Positions 1-7,283 of a DNA stretch of 9,223 nucleotides are shown piece after piece; the first letter of the stretch is position 1, and the number at the start of each line of letters is the position of its first letter. The stretch comes from UM-FILTER-49-7 sp964599895 (GTDB lineage Bacteria > Acidobacteriota > Holophagae > Thermotomaculales > Thermotomaculaceae): NCBI GenBank assembly GCA_964599895.1, contig CAZRHT010000080.1, forward strand, positions 1-9,223, given 5' to 3'. The notes below the pieces were generated by a model that saw only the letters and a program-made list of their open reading frames with translations, did no database searches and was not told the origin of the DNA. The translations under genes were made by a program, and so were the position numbers.

Positions 1-1
1 C

Positions 2-91
2 CAGACAAATCCTGCTGAAGAACTGCAGGTCCTCGCAGACATGTGGATCCGCAAGTTGGAGGAAGAAGGTTATTCCATCATGATTCTCTGA
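2..91 (+). CDS. 3' end of an unidentified gene (partial)
   Basis: An open frame enters from the left edge and ends at the TGA at 89-91, giving the last 29 residues of a protein. The tail is mildly charged, with ADMWIRKLEEEGYSIMIL at its end, and has an amphipathic helical look. I do not recognise the family. Support for it being a real gene end is the plausible codon use and the strong plus-strand terminator that follows about 70 bases downstream. The other plus frames close earlier. No function can be assigned from this stretch alone. Confidence 0.5.
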   Translation, partial: QTNPAEELQVLADMWIRKLEEEGYSIMIL

Positions 92-160
92 CAGTGGCAC
101 GGACAATCAGTCCCGTTTCTCTTCCTCCCGTCAGAACACTGAAAACTGAACGCAGAACAC

Positions 161-190
161 ACGGGGCCAATTGGCCCCGTTTTCTTTTTG
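161..190 (+). terminator. Rho-independent terminator
   Basis: The stem ACGGGGCC (161-168) pairs perfectly with GGCCCCGT (173-180) around an AATT loop and is followed at once by a T-rich tract (180-189, with one C). The 20-base core is a perfect palindrome. The T tract lies only on the plus-strand side, so it terminates plus-strand transcription, most likely of the gene ending at 91. About 70 bases separate the stop codon from the stem. Confidence 0.88.
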
Positions 191-394
191 TATCAGTATG
201 ATAGAATGGCTGGAAGTGAGTTTGAGCTTGAGTGGAAGATAAGTTGAGAAAGATAAGTATTGTCGATCGGGAATTATCTGAAAGCAAATTGAAATCTCCG
301 ATTCGTCCTTTGAAAGGAGGTCGTCGCCGCAAGGAGAAAACTAGATGACTGTCCCCGGGTTTCCGGTCCGATTCATATGCCATTCTTCAGTAAG

Positions 395-590
395 GTCAAC
401 TTTAGACAGTATTCTCTGCGATTAAGAGACATGGGATTCGAGGTTGAATTGGCTAAGATTGCCATGTAAGCAGTAGCAATGCCACGGGGCACATCTCCTG
501 AGGTCTTGGCTACGTAAAAGGAGATATATAATAAGTGAGAAGGTATTTTTGTTGTCGCCTGACTTCGTGAAAAGTTTGAGGTCATTTTGA
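395..590 (+). pseudogene. Possible decayed TctC (Bug-family) solute-receptor C-terminal fragment
   Basis: This is seen only by conceptual translation through stops. One frame reads LRDMGFEVELAKIAM, a stop (467-469), then AVAMPRGTSPEVLAT and a stop (515-517). After a frame change the sequence reads SPDFVKSLRSF (555-587) before a TGA at 588-590. In tripartite tricarboxylate transporter substrate-binding proteins (TctC/Bug), the C-terminal third runs PTL-x-E-L-G-[YF]-x-V, then G-[IV]-A-x-P-[KR]-G-T-P-x-E-[VI], then DPEFV. The same three blocks occur here in the same order at roughly the right spacing. The match is by eye and each block is short, so the call is tentative. The fragment ends about 10 bases before the inverted-repeat element at 600. 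Bases 191-394 upstream hold no gene I can identify. Confidence 0.35.
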
Positions 591-599
591 TCTTGATAG

Positions 600-623
600 A
601 AGAGCCTGGGGTCAGTTCATTCC
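600..623 (+). repeat. Left terminal inverted repeat
   Basis: This 24-base repeat (AAGAGCCTGGGGTCAGTTCA and then TTCC) is the reverse complement of 880-903 except at two positions, 605 and 616. It forms the left boundary of the miniature element. Confidence 0.75.
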
Positions 624-660
624 TCTAGACAGTATTGATGATGCATGTTAATTTCATTCC

Positions 661-879
661 ATGGCAAGAGATTTGAGAATAGATTATCCTGGAGCTGTTC
701 ACCACGTGATGTCCCGGGGCAATGAGAGACAATCAATACTGACCAACAGAGAGACAGGTGCAATATTTGGTTTATCAGAAAGTGGCGTGACTCAGAGCTG
801 CTATCGTCTTGAGAAGAAAATGCAGGAAGATCCCCGTTTGAGTAATCTGGTCAAAGCCCTGGAAGGTGAGTTGTCATGA
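661..879 (+). pseudogene. Internally deleted REP-associated/IS200-like transposase (Y1_Tnp) remnant
   Basis: The 72-residue frame is uninterrupted but is only the two ends of a much longer protein. Residues 1-22 (MARDLRIDYPGAVHHVMSRG and following) match the well-known start of RAYT/TnpA_REP transposases. Residues about 31-70, with GAIFGLSESGVTQSCYRLEK, match the DnaA-like helix-turn-helix found at the C-terminus of the longer members. The family is usually about 200-330 residues. The central catalytic region with the HUH motif and the nucleophilic tyrosine is missing, so it cannot catalyse transposition. The junction lies near residues 24-30 and keeps frame. No convincing ribosome-binding site precedes the ATG, which follows directly on a copy of TTCATTCC. 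The leftover DNA-binding domain could bind element ends if it were translated, but that is inference. Confidence 0.75.
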
Positions 880-903
880 GGAATGAGCTGACCCCAGTCT
901 CTT
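880..903 (-). repeat. Right terminal inverted repeat
   Basis: This is the 24-base partner of 600-623, read on the minus strand with core CTGGGGTCAG. It begins at the base after the TGA of the transposase remnant, so the element is packed with no spare sequence at its right end. Confidence 0.75.
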
Positions 904-912
904 TCAGACAGC

Positions 913-1090
913 TCACATCCCGTTGAGGCCCATCAGCCATTGGTGATTGTCATGGCCGGTCAATTCAAACCCGACAAGGGGTATGTCGGACTGGACGCGG
1001 AGGTAGGCTCCGCGCCTGCCGGGATTGTTCCGCCGAATAGGTCCCGAACCAGCACTACGTGCTTTTGCAGCGGACTGTAGACACATCGCT
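913..1090 (-). pseudogene. Frameshifted C-terminal fragment of a secreted-protein beta module
   Basis: On the minus strand one frame reads SPLQKHVVLVRDLFGGTIPA. Near 1009-1012 the similarity moves to another frame, which reads GAYLRVQSDIPLVGFELTGH and then runs through GLNGM to a TGA at 913-915. Restoring one base at the shift gives a continuous pattern: LF-x-G-x-[LI]-PAGA, then [AY]-x-[RK]-V-x-[SA]-D-x-P-[LV]-VGFEL-x-G-x-[DN]-N-x-x-x-x-GLN. I recognise this from the C-terminal region of many secreted repeat proteins of deltaproteobacteria and their relatives. I cannot name the family precisely and the match is by eye. It lies on the same strand as the protease gene and just downstream of it, but that gene has its own proper stop at 1132, so this is not simply its extension. 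Confidence 0.4.
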
Positions 1091-1131
1091 GATTCTTGAG
1101 CTTGAAAATGTTCATTTGCCGAAAGTTTGTC

Positions 1132-3399
1132 TCAATTTTCAAATTTCACTATAAACAGTTTTTTATCTGTTCGCAAAGCCAGTATGTTCTTTTGGGGATG
1201 TAGCAGGATCTGTTTTGCTTCATTTCCCCTTTTGTCCAGCTGGTACTCACGGGTTACGTTACCTTTGCTGTCAAAGCGAAGCAGCGTTTTCTCGATATTA
1301 CTTGAATAGAGCCGATTATGTGGCACATCAAAAGCAAGTACGTTGGGATAAGGACCTGAAACAACCATCATAACAGGGGCTTGTAAGTTAGGAGTCTTAA
1401 AAACATAAATCCCATTGATATCACAGGGAAATCCGCATATTGGGGTGGTTCCTGTACCAGTGGCTATTGCAACATACTTTGAGTCCGGACTGTTTTCTAT
1501 GCGGCCACCGGAAGAAGCAATCCGTCCGCTTATTTCTTCATAAACAAGCTTGTTCCCTTTTATTCTGAAGCGATGCAGGCAACCGAAATTTCCACAGAAA
1601 AGATATTTACCATCTGGAGTCATGCTGATTGACGTCCATTCCGTCAGTATGCCCAAATTATTATTAAATTTTCTGACCTGTTGTTGCTGTTCCCGCCATA
1701 TACTTCGGGCATAAAACGTTTGTTCAATCGTTTTGGTTTTGAGGTTAACCAGTTTCAACTCCTGTTGGCCATTAGAAACAAATGCTTTATCGCTTTGCAG
1801 AGAAGTCGCAAGCATTTTGCAGCTTCCAACAGGAATGGTTGCGATCTTCTTCAAGTCACCTTCTCGAATCAGGCTAATTTCCTGCATCTTGTCATCCAGA
1901 ACAATCAAACCGGAACGACTTTTTCCGAAACAGCTGATATTGTTACCAAATTTTCTATTTACGATCTCTTCCGATGATGTTAGAGAAACAGGGATTTTAT
2001 AAATCCCCCCTGTTTTTGAAGCAGCAATCAGCCATTTCCCATCGCTTGACCAGACCATATTATTGACCAAGCTTGCTATTGGAATAAGGGAAATCGTGGC
2101 ATCCAGAATCGTGAAATGCTGTACGTTCATTTCCGAGAGATCCAAATCTGAATATTCTCTATCTTGTGACTCTTTTCCGTATGGGCGCGTAGGATCACCA
2201 AGCCAATTTCTGTTCTCTCCTCTTACAATTGGAGGTGGAGATTGTTCATGAGAATCCTCCAATTTCTTGGTACGGCCAGAGGAAAGCCGTATCGGGGCAT
2301 TCTGGGGGTTCATTCGCAGGACTGCTCTCATAGCATGGGTAGCCCCATCAATTGTTGTAAATTCAGGTTGTATGACCCAACTAAAGGCTTTTCTGGGTGG
2401 TTTGGGTACGATAAGAGTTGCATGCCCATTCTTTCCGACCCAATGCCCAATGGCTGTTTTCATTTTCTTTTCTTCCCTGAGCGGCGCCCAATAGCCTTTT
2501 TGCAAGGGTTTTGCAATGTTTGAACTTTTGTAATCAGCGGAGGCATATGCAACCTTGACGGACTGAATTCTGTGGAATGGGTCCAGAACTTCATATTTGA
2601 TATGGATATTCATATCGTTTCCCTGGGCTTCAACATTGACAATGTTTACACGCTTAATTATCCCGTTGGACAGTTCAACTAATCTTTGAATCGGAACAAC
2701 AAAACCAATTTGAGATTTTCTGACCTTGGCAAAAGCGATTCCAAGGAGATTTCCCTGGCGGTCAATGACTGGTCCGCCGGAATTTCCTGGATTTACCGAG
2801 GCGTCAATCTGAATGACCTTTACAATGCCCTCGTCATCTTTCCGAATACTTGAAACTGCCCCCTTGGACACCGTCACCGAAGGATTATGGCTTGAAGCAG
2901 ACAGCGAAGTTCCGAAGGGAAACCCTAATACAAAAACTTCCATTGTATCCGTTACGGATGGGACATTTTCCAGATGAAGAACTGATTTCTGGTTTGGTGC
3001 AATAATGGCTAAAATGGCTATGTCATTATCCCGATCTATTCCAGCGATTTCTGCGGAAACAGTTTGCTCATTCCGGGAGCCACTGTTCAGAACAACATTA
3101 ATTGGGACGTTGATAGGCTCGCCCCCTGAAGTTGCACCTTCAATTACATGAGTATTTGTGGCAATGTAAACGGTATCGTCAACTTTCCTGAAAACAAAAC
3201 CAGATCCACTGCTTTTTTCAGTGTGAGAATTGACTTTTATCAGTACTGTGGACTGTTTCGCGTTATTCACAGTTGTTTCCCGGAGTTGTGCTCCATTGCT
3301 GGAATCTCGTCCTGAAAAAAAGAAGAGGGCGAAGGCAATAAGGAATAAAGAAAAGACGATGAAAAACAGCTTAGTCGAAAATTGAGTTATTTTCCTCAT
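1132..3399 (-). CDS. Membrane-anchored trypsin-like (S1C, DegP/HtrA-like) serine protease with C-terminal WD40-like propeller
   Basis: The 755-residue product starts with a basic segment and one hydrophobic helix (residues about 11-29), an uncleaved anchor or signal peptide, so the rest probably faces the periplasm. The protease domain spans about 42-245. The triad is complete: His84 in TNTHVIEG, Asp126 in DRDNDIAIL and Ser207 in NPGNSGGPVID. GFPFGTSLS (159-167) and the VSKGAVSSIR block are typical of the DegP-like fold. No PDZ domain follows. Instead there is an unassigned beta-rich stretch (about 250-365), a Pro/charged linker (about 375-425), and a region with WD40-like strands: SSDGKWLIAAS (451-461), TPDGKYLFCGN (594-604), SPDSKYVAIATG (637-648) and HPQKNILALRT (734-744). 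The ATG at 3397-3399 is supported by GGGGGAGGA a few bases upstream. The gene is transcribed divergently from the PKD/secretion operon. The substrate is unknown. The propeller may bind or present proteins to the protease, which is inference. Confidence 0.85.
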   Translation of the reverse strand: MRKITQFSTKLFFIVFSLFLIAFALFFFSGRDSSNGAQLRETTVNNAKQSTVLIKVNSHTEKSSGSGFVFRKVDDTVYIATNTHVIEGATSGGEPINVPINVVLNSGSRNEQTVSAEIAGIDRDNDIAILAIIAPNQKSVLHLENVPSVTDTMEVFVLGFPFGTSLSASSHNPSVTVSKGAVSSIRKDDEGIVKVIQIDASVNPGNSGGPVIDRQGNLLGIAFAKVRKSQIGFVVPIQRLVELSNGIIKRVNIVNVEAQGNDMNIHIKYEVLDPFHRIQSVKVAYASADYKSSNIAKPLQKGYWAPLREEKKMKTAIGHWVGKNGHATLIVPKPPRKAFSWVIQPEFTTIDGATHAMRAVLRMNPQNAPIRLSSGRTKKLEDSHEQSPPPIVRGENRNWLGDPTRPYGKESQDREYSDLDLSEMNVQHFTILDATISLIPIASLVNNMVWSSDGKWLIAASKTGGIYKIPVSLTSSEEIVNRKFGNNISCFGKSRSGLIVLDDKMQEISLIREGDLKKIATIPVGSCKMLATSLQSDKAFVSNGQQELKLVNLKTKTIEQTFYARSIWREQQQQVRKFNNNLGILTEWTSISMTPDGKYLFCGNFGCLHRFRIKGNKLVYEEISGRIASSGGRIENSPDSKYVAIATGTGTTPICGFPCDINGIYVFKTPNLQAPVMMVVSGPYPNVLAFDVPHNRLYSSNIEKTLLRFDSKGNVTREYQLDKRGNEAKQILLHPQKNILALRTDKKLFIVKFEN

Positions 3400-3400
3400 C

Positions 3401-3437
3401 CGGTCCTCCCCCTCACCCTATTTGTGTCTACATTTTA
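3401..3437 (-). promoter_or_regulatory. Likely ribosome-binding site and -10 box for the protease gene
   Basis: On the minus strand the start codon at 3399 is preceded by GGGGGAGGACCGG, a strong purine-rich Shine-Dalgarno with about 5 bases of spacing. Further up, TAAAAT (3432-3437) matches the sigma-70 -10 consensus at 5 of 6 positions and would give a leader of about 25 bases. No good -35 box is visible, so the promoter half of this call is weak and the ribosome site is solid. Confidence 0.4.
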
Positions 3438-3895
3438 GGTATTATCAACTTTCTCGAAACAGCAAATTGTAATTTATCACGTGTATTGAATGGATGCAAT
3501 CAGCAAGGCGGAATTTTCCAGATTCTCTTGGAAACTATATGCTCAACTTCAGCAGCAAAAATTCAGGGGTGGAGGCGAGTGGGGATATACAAAGAGGTGA
3601 ATTCCATTTCAAAGTGCACTACTTGATTTCTGAAAGAAGGTTTCGTGCGGAAGCGAGCATCCCGAAAATTTCTGTATAGAATAACTCCGGCAACACAATA
3701 CCAGATAATTCTTGACTGGTGAATCCCACTTCAATCCACAATTGGGAGAGATGGGGGACAGGCCGCTGTTGAAAAAGCCATGAAAACACCGATGATAAAA
3801 AAAATCAGACTGTAATTTGAAATGAATAAATTGTGGAAAATGCAAGCGAAGTATAGAAGCGTTTTTGGGAACGTTTCTAATAATTGGGCAACGAC

Positions 3896-3924
3896 TGGAA
3901 TAACACCAGAAAATGTTCTATACT
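3896..3924 (+). promoter_or_regulatory. Candidate sigma-70 promoter of the PKD/secretion operon
   Basis: TATACT (3919-3924) matches the -10 consensus at 5 of 6 positions. TGGAAT (3896-3901) sits 17 bases upstream but matches the -35 consensus at only 3 of 6. It would give a leader of about 70 bases before the ATG at 3999. A second AT-rich box, TATAAA (3936-3941), is an alternative -10. No sigma-54 motif was found. Confidence 0.3.
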
Positions 3925-3998
3925 CCAGCACGAAGTATAAATTTTGCTGAGGGGGATGGTTTCTCTTAGAACGCCTCAATCTATTTGGGAGATATCAC

Positions 3999-6059
3999 AT
4001 GAGAGTTTCTTGGATCACATTGATAGCACTTATGGCTTTGTTGATTGTATCAATGTCATGCGCTTCAGGCCAGCCGGTTCCATATGGAGATGAAACATTA
4101 ATTCTTTCAATTGGAAGCCAACAATTGCATGCTGACGGAGATCAGGCAAAAGTTTCAGTTACAATGCTGAAGGCAGATGGAATGCCTGTGTTGGATAACA
4201 CTCGGGTTCTTCTGAAATCAACAGCCGGGTATTTTCTTGATCCTGAATTGCAGCTTATCGACGGGCATGGCGAGACCACCTTTTTTACAGACAGCTTTGT
4301 AGGTGACGTTGTCATCTCAGCATCGTCAGGAAGTGTGGGCGCGGATGGCAGTGTCTCCTCAACAATTACGGTCGTAGAATCTGACAATGCGCCTGCTTCA
4401 ATTGTGGCCATTTCCAGCCCTTCGACTGTAAGCGAAAAAGGAGATATCGTAAAGCTTACGGCATATGTGTATAACAGTACGGGCCAGACACTGAAGGACA
4501 AGAGTGTTTTCTTCGCGACGGATTTGGGTACGCTTGGTTCCAATGGATTTCCGGTAACAACAAATGCTCAGGGATCGGCAGAGGACACTCTGGTTGTCAA
4601 TCAGTCACTGAATGACACAACAGCAATTACGGTAACCATATCCTGTGTGGATCAAAGCGCCGAACTGTCTATTCAGGTACGCGCAAACCAGGCACCGGTT
4701 GCAGATTTCTCAGTTTCTCCGAGTAGCCCAAGCATTTCCGATCAAATCAGTTTCATCAACAAGTCGACGGATCCGGATGGCCAAATTGAGTTTCAGAGTT
4801 GGAACTTTGGTGATGGTACAGGCAGTTCTGACATTAACCCGGTTCATACCTATACAGCGCCCGGCAACTATCTGGTGTCGCTCACGGTGGAAGACAATGC
4901 TGGCACCACAAGCTATGCTGAGAAAACAGTGAATGTGACTAGTGGCGAACTCCCTGTCCCTGATTTTTCTTACACTCCGAATCCGGTCCGTGTGGGAACA
5001 GCAACTGTCCTTGATGCTTCACTGAGTGCCGATGCAGATGGGTCAATTGTGAATTACGAGTGGAATTTCGGAGCCGGATTTGTGCGACAGGGCGTTCAAA
5101 CCACCTGGGTATTCAATTCATCCGGGTCAGCAAGCGTCACGTTGCGGGTTACAGACAATGCCGGAAACCGGGTTGCACTTACCAAAGAACTCCAGATTGA
5201 AGGAAACAAGGCACCCATCCCTCAGATAAAATATTCTCCGACCAGTCCGCGTCAGGGAGAAACTGTTCAATTTTATGGGGACGAATCGCATGATGAAGAC
5301 GGCTCCATTGCTGACTACACATGGAATTTTGCAGATGGAGGCTCCAGTCATATGGAAAATCCGACCCATGTATTCAGTCAATCGGGAGATTATCTGGTCC
5401 AATTGAAGGTGCAGGACAATCAGGGCGGCATCGGAATCACTTCTGCTTCGTTGAACATTTCTGATAATCAGGTGCCGACTGCATCTTTTTACATTACGCC
5501 CCAATCTCCCAAAGCAGGCCAGATAATACAGTTTAATGGGTCCGAGTCAGCAGACAGTGATGGAACAATCAACAATTATGCCTGGGATTTTGGTGACGGT
5601 TCCCAAGGGAACAGTCAGATCGCAACACATACCTATCAGGATGCTGGAAGCTATATTGCGCTCCTTACTGTTACGGATAATGATGGCGGAAAGGGGACAC
5701 AACAGAAAAGTATTGTGATTAGTGAGCAGCAGAACAATCCGCCACAGATTATTCTTGTAGCATCGCCATCCACTGTTACGGTGTCCACTGCCGAAGTCCT
5801 GCTGGACGCATCTTCCACCACAGATGATCACACTTCTTTACTGGGGCTTACGTTCACCTTCAGTGCTACACCGATCGAAACAACTGGCGGTATCCAGCCC
5901 CTGACGGTTTCGCTGGTGAATACAGGAAATGATTTTTCAAAGAAATTGCATATTTCCGGGGCCGAAGTTGGGGATTTGATTAACATCGTATTGACTGTAA
6001 TTGACAGTGAAGGGGCATATAGCGTCAAATCAATGAATCTTGAGGTGAGTGGACCCTGA
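3999..6059 (+). CDS. PKD- and Ig-repeat putative surface lipoprotein, first gene of the secretion operon
   Basis: The 686-residue protein begins with a signal sequence (residues 1-20). Cys21 in IVSMSCASG is a plausible but non-ideal lipoprotein cysteine, because the -3 residue is Ser rather than Leu. Two invasin/Big_1-like Ig domains follow (about 33-127 and 132-228), then four PKD domains (about 231-314, 319-402, 405-488 and 491-576) and a divergent Ig-like C-terminal domain (580-684). The PKD signature reads WNFGDG (268), WNFGAG (355, degenerate), WNFADG (442) and WDFGDG (529). Such repeats usually form extended rods in extracellular or cell-surface proteins for adhesion or spacing. No enzyme domain is visible. 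GGGAGA lies about 7 bases before the ATG. The stop overlaps the next start (TGATG), tying it to the gspF-like gene, so it may be a substrate, anchor or accessory of that machine (inference). Confidence 0.85.
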   Translation: MRVSWITLIALMALLIVSMSCASGQPVPYGDETLILSIGSQQLHADGDQAKVSVTMLKADGMPVLDNTRVLLKSTAGYFLDPELQLIDGHGETTFFTDSFVGDVVISASSGSVGADGSVSSTITVVESDNAPASIVAISSPSTVSEKGDIVKLTAYVYNSTGQTLKDKSVFFATDLGTLGSNGFPVTTNAQGSAEDTLVVNQSLNDTTAITVTISCVDQSAELSIQVRANQAPVADFSVSPSSPSISDQISFINKSTDPDGQIEFQSWNFGDGTGSSDINPVHTYTAPGNYLVSLTVEDNAGTTSYAEKTVNVTSGELPVPDFSYTPNPVRVGTATVLDASLSADADGSIVNYEWNFGAGFVRQGVQTTWVFNSSGSASVTLRVTDNAGNRVALTKELQIEGNKAPIPQIKYSPTSPRQGETVQFYGDESHDEDGSIADYTWNFADGGSSHMENPTHVFSQSGDYLVQLKVQDNQGGIGITSASLNISDNQVPTASFYITPQSPKAGQIIQFNGSESADSDGTINNYAWDFGDGSQGNSQIATHTYQDAGSYIALLTVTDNDGGKGTQQKSIVISEQQNNPPQIILVASPSTVTVSTAEVLLDASSTTDDHTSLLGLTFTFSATPIETTGGIQPLTVSLVNTGNDFSKKLHISGAEVGDLINIVLTVIDSEGAYSVKSMNLEVSGP

Positions 6060-7270
6060 TGAGAAAGCAACTGGTTTCGTTTTTCGGCCCTCAGTTCAGA
6101 TATGACGGGTTTGATTCCCGCACCGGCAAGTCCAGAAGCGGCAGCATTCGCGCTTCAGACAAAGTCGATGCGAGCATGAAGCTGAGAAACCGAAAGATCA
6201 TGGCTACAAAACTCGAACCGGCAACCCGCCTGATGCAGAAATCAAAGGAACTACTGGCTTTGCTGGAAGGTTTATACCTCCTTATCCACGCCGGAACGGA
6301 CCTGGTGGAAGCACTGGGAATCCTTGAAGGACAACAGGGCATGTCAAAAACCGGTAACAGACAGCTCTCCGGGATTCTGGGAGAGTTGAAGGCAGGTAAA
6401 TCGTTCTGGAAAGCTGCCAGAGAGGGTGGGTTGATCACAGATCCATTTGTTGTTTCTCTGGTACACGCCGGAGAAAAGACCGGAACCCTGGACAAAGCGC
6501 TTGAGGCGGCAATCTACTACTTGAAAACAATGGATTCCATCAGAAGCAAGGTCATTTCGGCTATGATTTATCCGGCCATTGTATCAGTAGTTTCCGGCAT
6601 CGCAATCATCATTCTTACGAAATATATAATCCCTGTTTTTGCAGCCTTATATTTGAAGTATGGTAATTCGGAACTGCCATTGCTGACCCGAAGCCTGATT
6701 TCGGTTACAACATTTCTGAACCACCACCTGATTGCTGTTATGGGTGGCATCTTACTGCTGGTAATTCTATTCTGGTACTTGAGAGCGCAAGCTTCTGTCA
6801 GATTCATGTTCGACAGGTTGCGGTTAAGACTGCCATTATTGGGACGCATCAAACGTAATTTGACAGGATTTAAATGTTTTTCAACCCTCCACATCCTGAC
6901 CGCGGCAGGGGTGGAACTGGTGGCTGCCCTTGAGCTACTGCGACAATCTTTTGAAAATACCGTATTTGGTGAAAAGCTCTCGAAAATTGTCGAGTCAGTA
7001 ATGAGAGGTGAGAGCTTCCACTACGCTCTGCAGGAAGCAGATTTCTTTGGAAACTCGGAACTTTCCATTATCAAATCAGGTGAGAACGCCGGAAACCTGA
7101 AAGACTCATTTGCACTGCTCAGCCATTATTTTCAGGCTCATTTTGAAAAAAACATAGTGGTATTTAACATGATCATCGAACCGTTGTTTCTGGTCTTGAT
7201 ATCAATGATCGTGGGGCTCATCCTGATCGCCCTCTATCTGCCTATGTTTAACATTGTAAACGTTATATAA
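6059..7270 (+). CDS. GspF/PilC-like inner-membrane platform protein of a type II secretion/type IV pilus-like system
   Basis: The 403-residue product has the usual length for the GspF/PilC family. The N-terminus has the family opening (FRYDGFDSRTGKSRSGSI at 13-30). Two T2SF domains follow, at about 62-191 and 268-390, each with the Gly-Glu motif: HAGEKTG (136-142) and KSGENAG (339-345). Three hydrophobic helices are visible: 170-197 beginning MIYPAIV, 222-242, and 370-397 with IEPLFLV and LYLPMF. In this family the protein sits in the cytoplasmic membrane and couples the assembly ATPase to pseudopilin extraction. It starts one base inside the previous stop (TGATG), with a weak GAGGTGAG about 9 bases upstream, so coupled translation is likely. 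Whether it belongs to secretion or to a pilus cannot be decided from this protein alone. Confidence 0.93.
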   Translation: MRKQLVSFFGPQFRYDGFDSRTGKSRSGSIRASDKVDASMKLRNRKIMATKLEPATRLMQKSKELLALLEGLYLLIHAGTDLVEALGILEGQQGMSKTGNRQLSGILGELKAGKSFWKAAREGGLITDPFVVSLVHAGEKTGTLDKALEAAIYYLKTMDSIRSKVISAMIYPAIVSVVSGIAIIILTKYIIPVFAALYLKYGNSELPLLTRSLISVTTFLNHHLIAVMGGILLLVILFWYLRAQASVRFMFDRLRLRLPLLGRIKRNLTGFKCFSTLHILTAAGVELVAALELLRQSFENTVFGEKLSKIVESVMRGESFHYALQEADFFGNSELSIIKSGENAGNLKDSFALLSHYFQAHFEKNIVVFNMIIEPLFLVLISMIVGLILIALYLPMFNIVNVI

Positions 7271-7283
7271 GGAGGGGTTTTTG
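7269..7283 (+). promoter_or_regulatory. Strong ribosome-binding site fixing a TTG start for the pseudopilin
   Basis: AAGGAGG (7269-7275) overlaps the TAA of the preceding gene and lies 5 bases before the TTG at 7281. No ATG or GTG lies between the Shine-Dalgarno and the conserved prepilin leader, so TTG is the only start that keeps the leader KGFTLVELL. Confidence 0.85.

Larger units (their letters stand above)
600..903 (+). mobile_element. Miniature inverted-repeat element derived from an IS200-like/RAYT transposase
   Basis: A 304-bp unit is bounded by 24-base inverted repeats (600-623 and 880-903) that match at 22 of 24 positions, with the core CTGGGGTCAG. Between them lies only a deletion-shortened transposase frame. 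Part of the left repeat, TTCATTCC, occurs a second time at 653-660, directly before the transposase ATG. Its complement GGAATGA starts the right repeat one base after the transposase stop. The layout fits a non-autonomous derivative whose ends could be recognised in trans by a full-length relative. No target-site duplication is visible, as expected for single-strand (Y1/HUH) transposition. Direction is given by the transposase frame. Confidence 0.7.
3400..3998. other. 600-bp divergent intergenic region without a convincing gene
   Basis: The stretch separates the minus-strand protease from the plus-strand PKD operon. Small frames exist on both strands but none has a recognisable product. The least poor is a 36-codon plus frame at 3490-3600, starting MDAISKAEFSRFSWKLYAQL. 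It has no ribosome-binding site and is followed by further stops. The region is AT-richer than the flanking genes and has an A run at 3798-3805. I see no RNA gene, strong hairpin terminator, CRISPR repeat or insertion sequence here. Confidence 0.5.

Noticed and set aside
78..383. Minus-strand frame of 101 codons across the terminator
   Set aside because: It reads through a clear plus-strand terminator palindrome, has low-complexity Arg/Ser-rich composition and matches no family I know.
3609..3845. Minus-strand frame of 78 codons in the intergenic region
   Set aside because: Rich in Phe, Ser and Cys with no family resemblance or ribosome-binding site, it looks like chance.
4142..4543. Minus-strand frame of 133 codons inside the PKD gene
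   Set aside because: It lies opposite a well-supported Ig-domain coding sequence and looks like a shadow of its codon pattern, with no ribosome site or recognisable motif.
4689..5730. PKD repeats as possible nucleotide tandem repeats
   Set aside because: The four domains are similar only at protein motif level. At DNA level they are diverged and show no recent tandem duplication.
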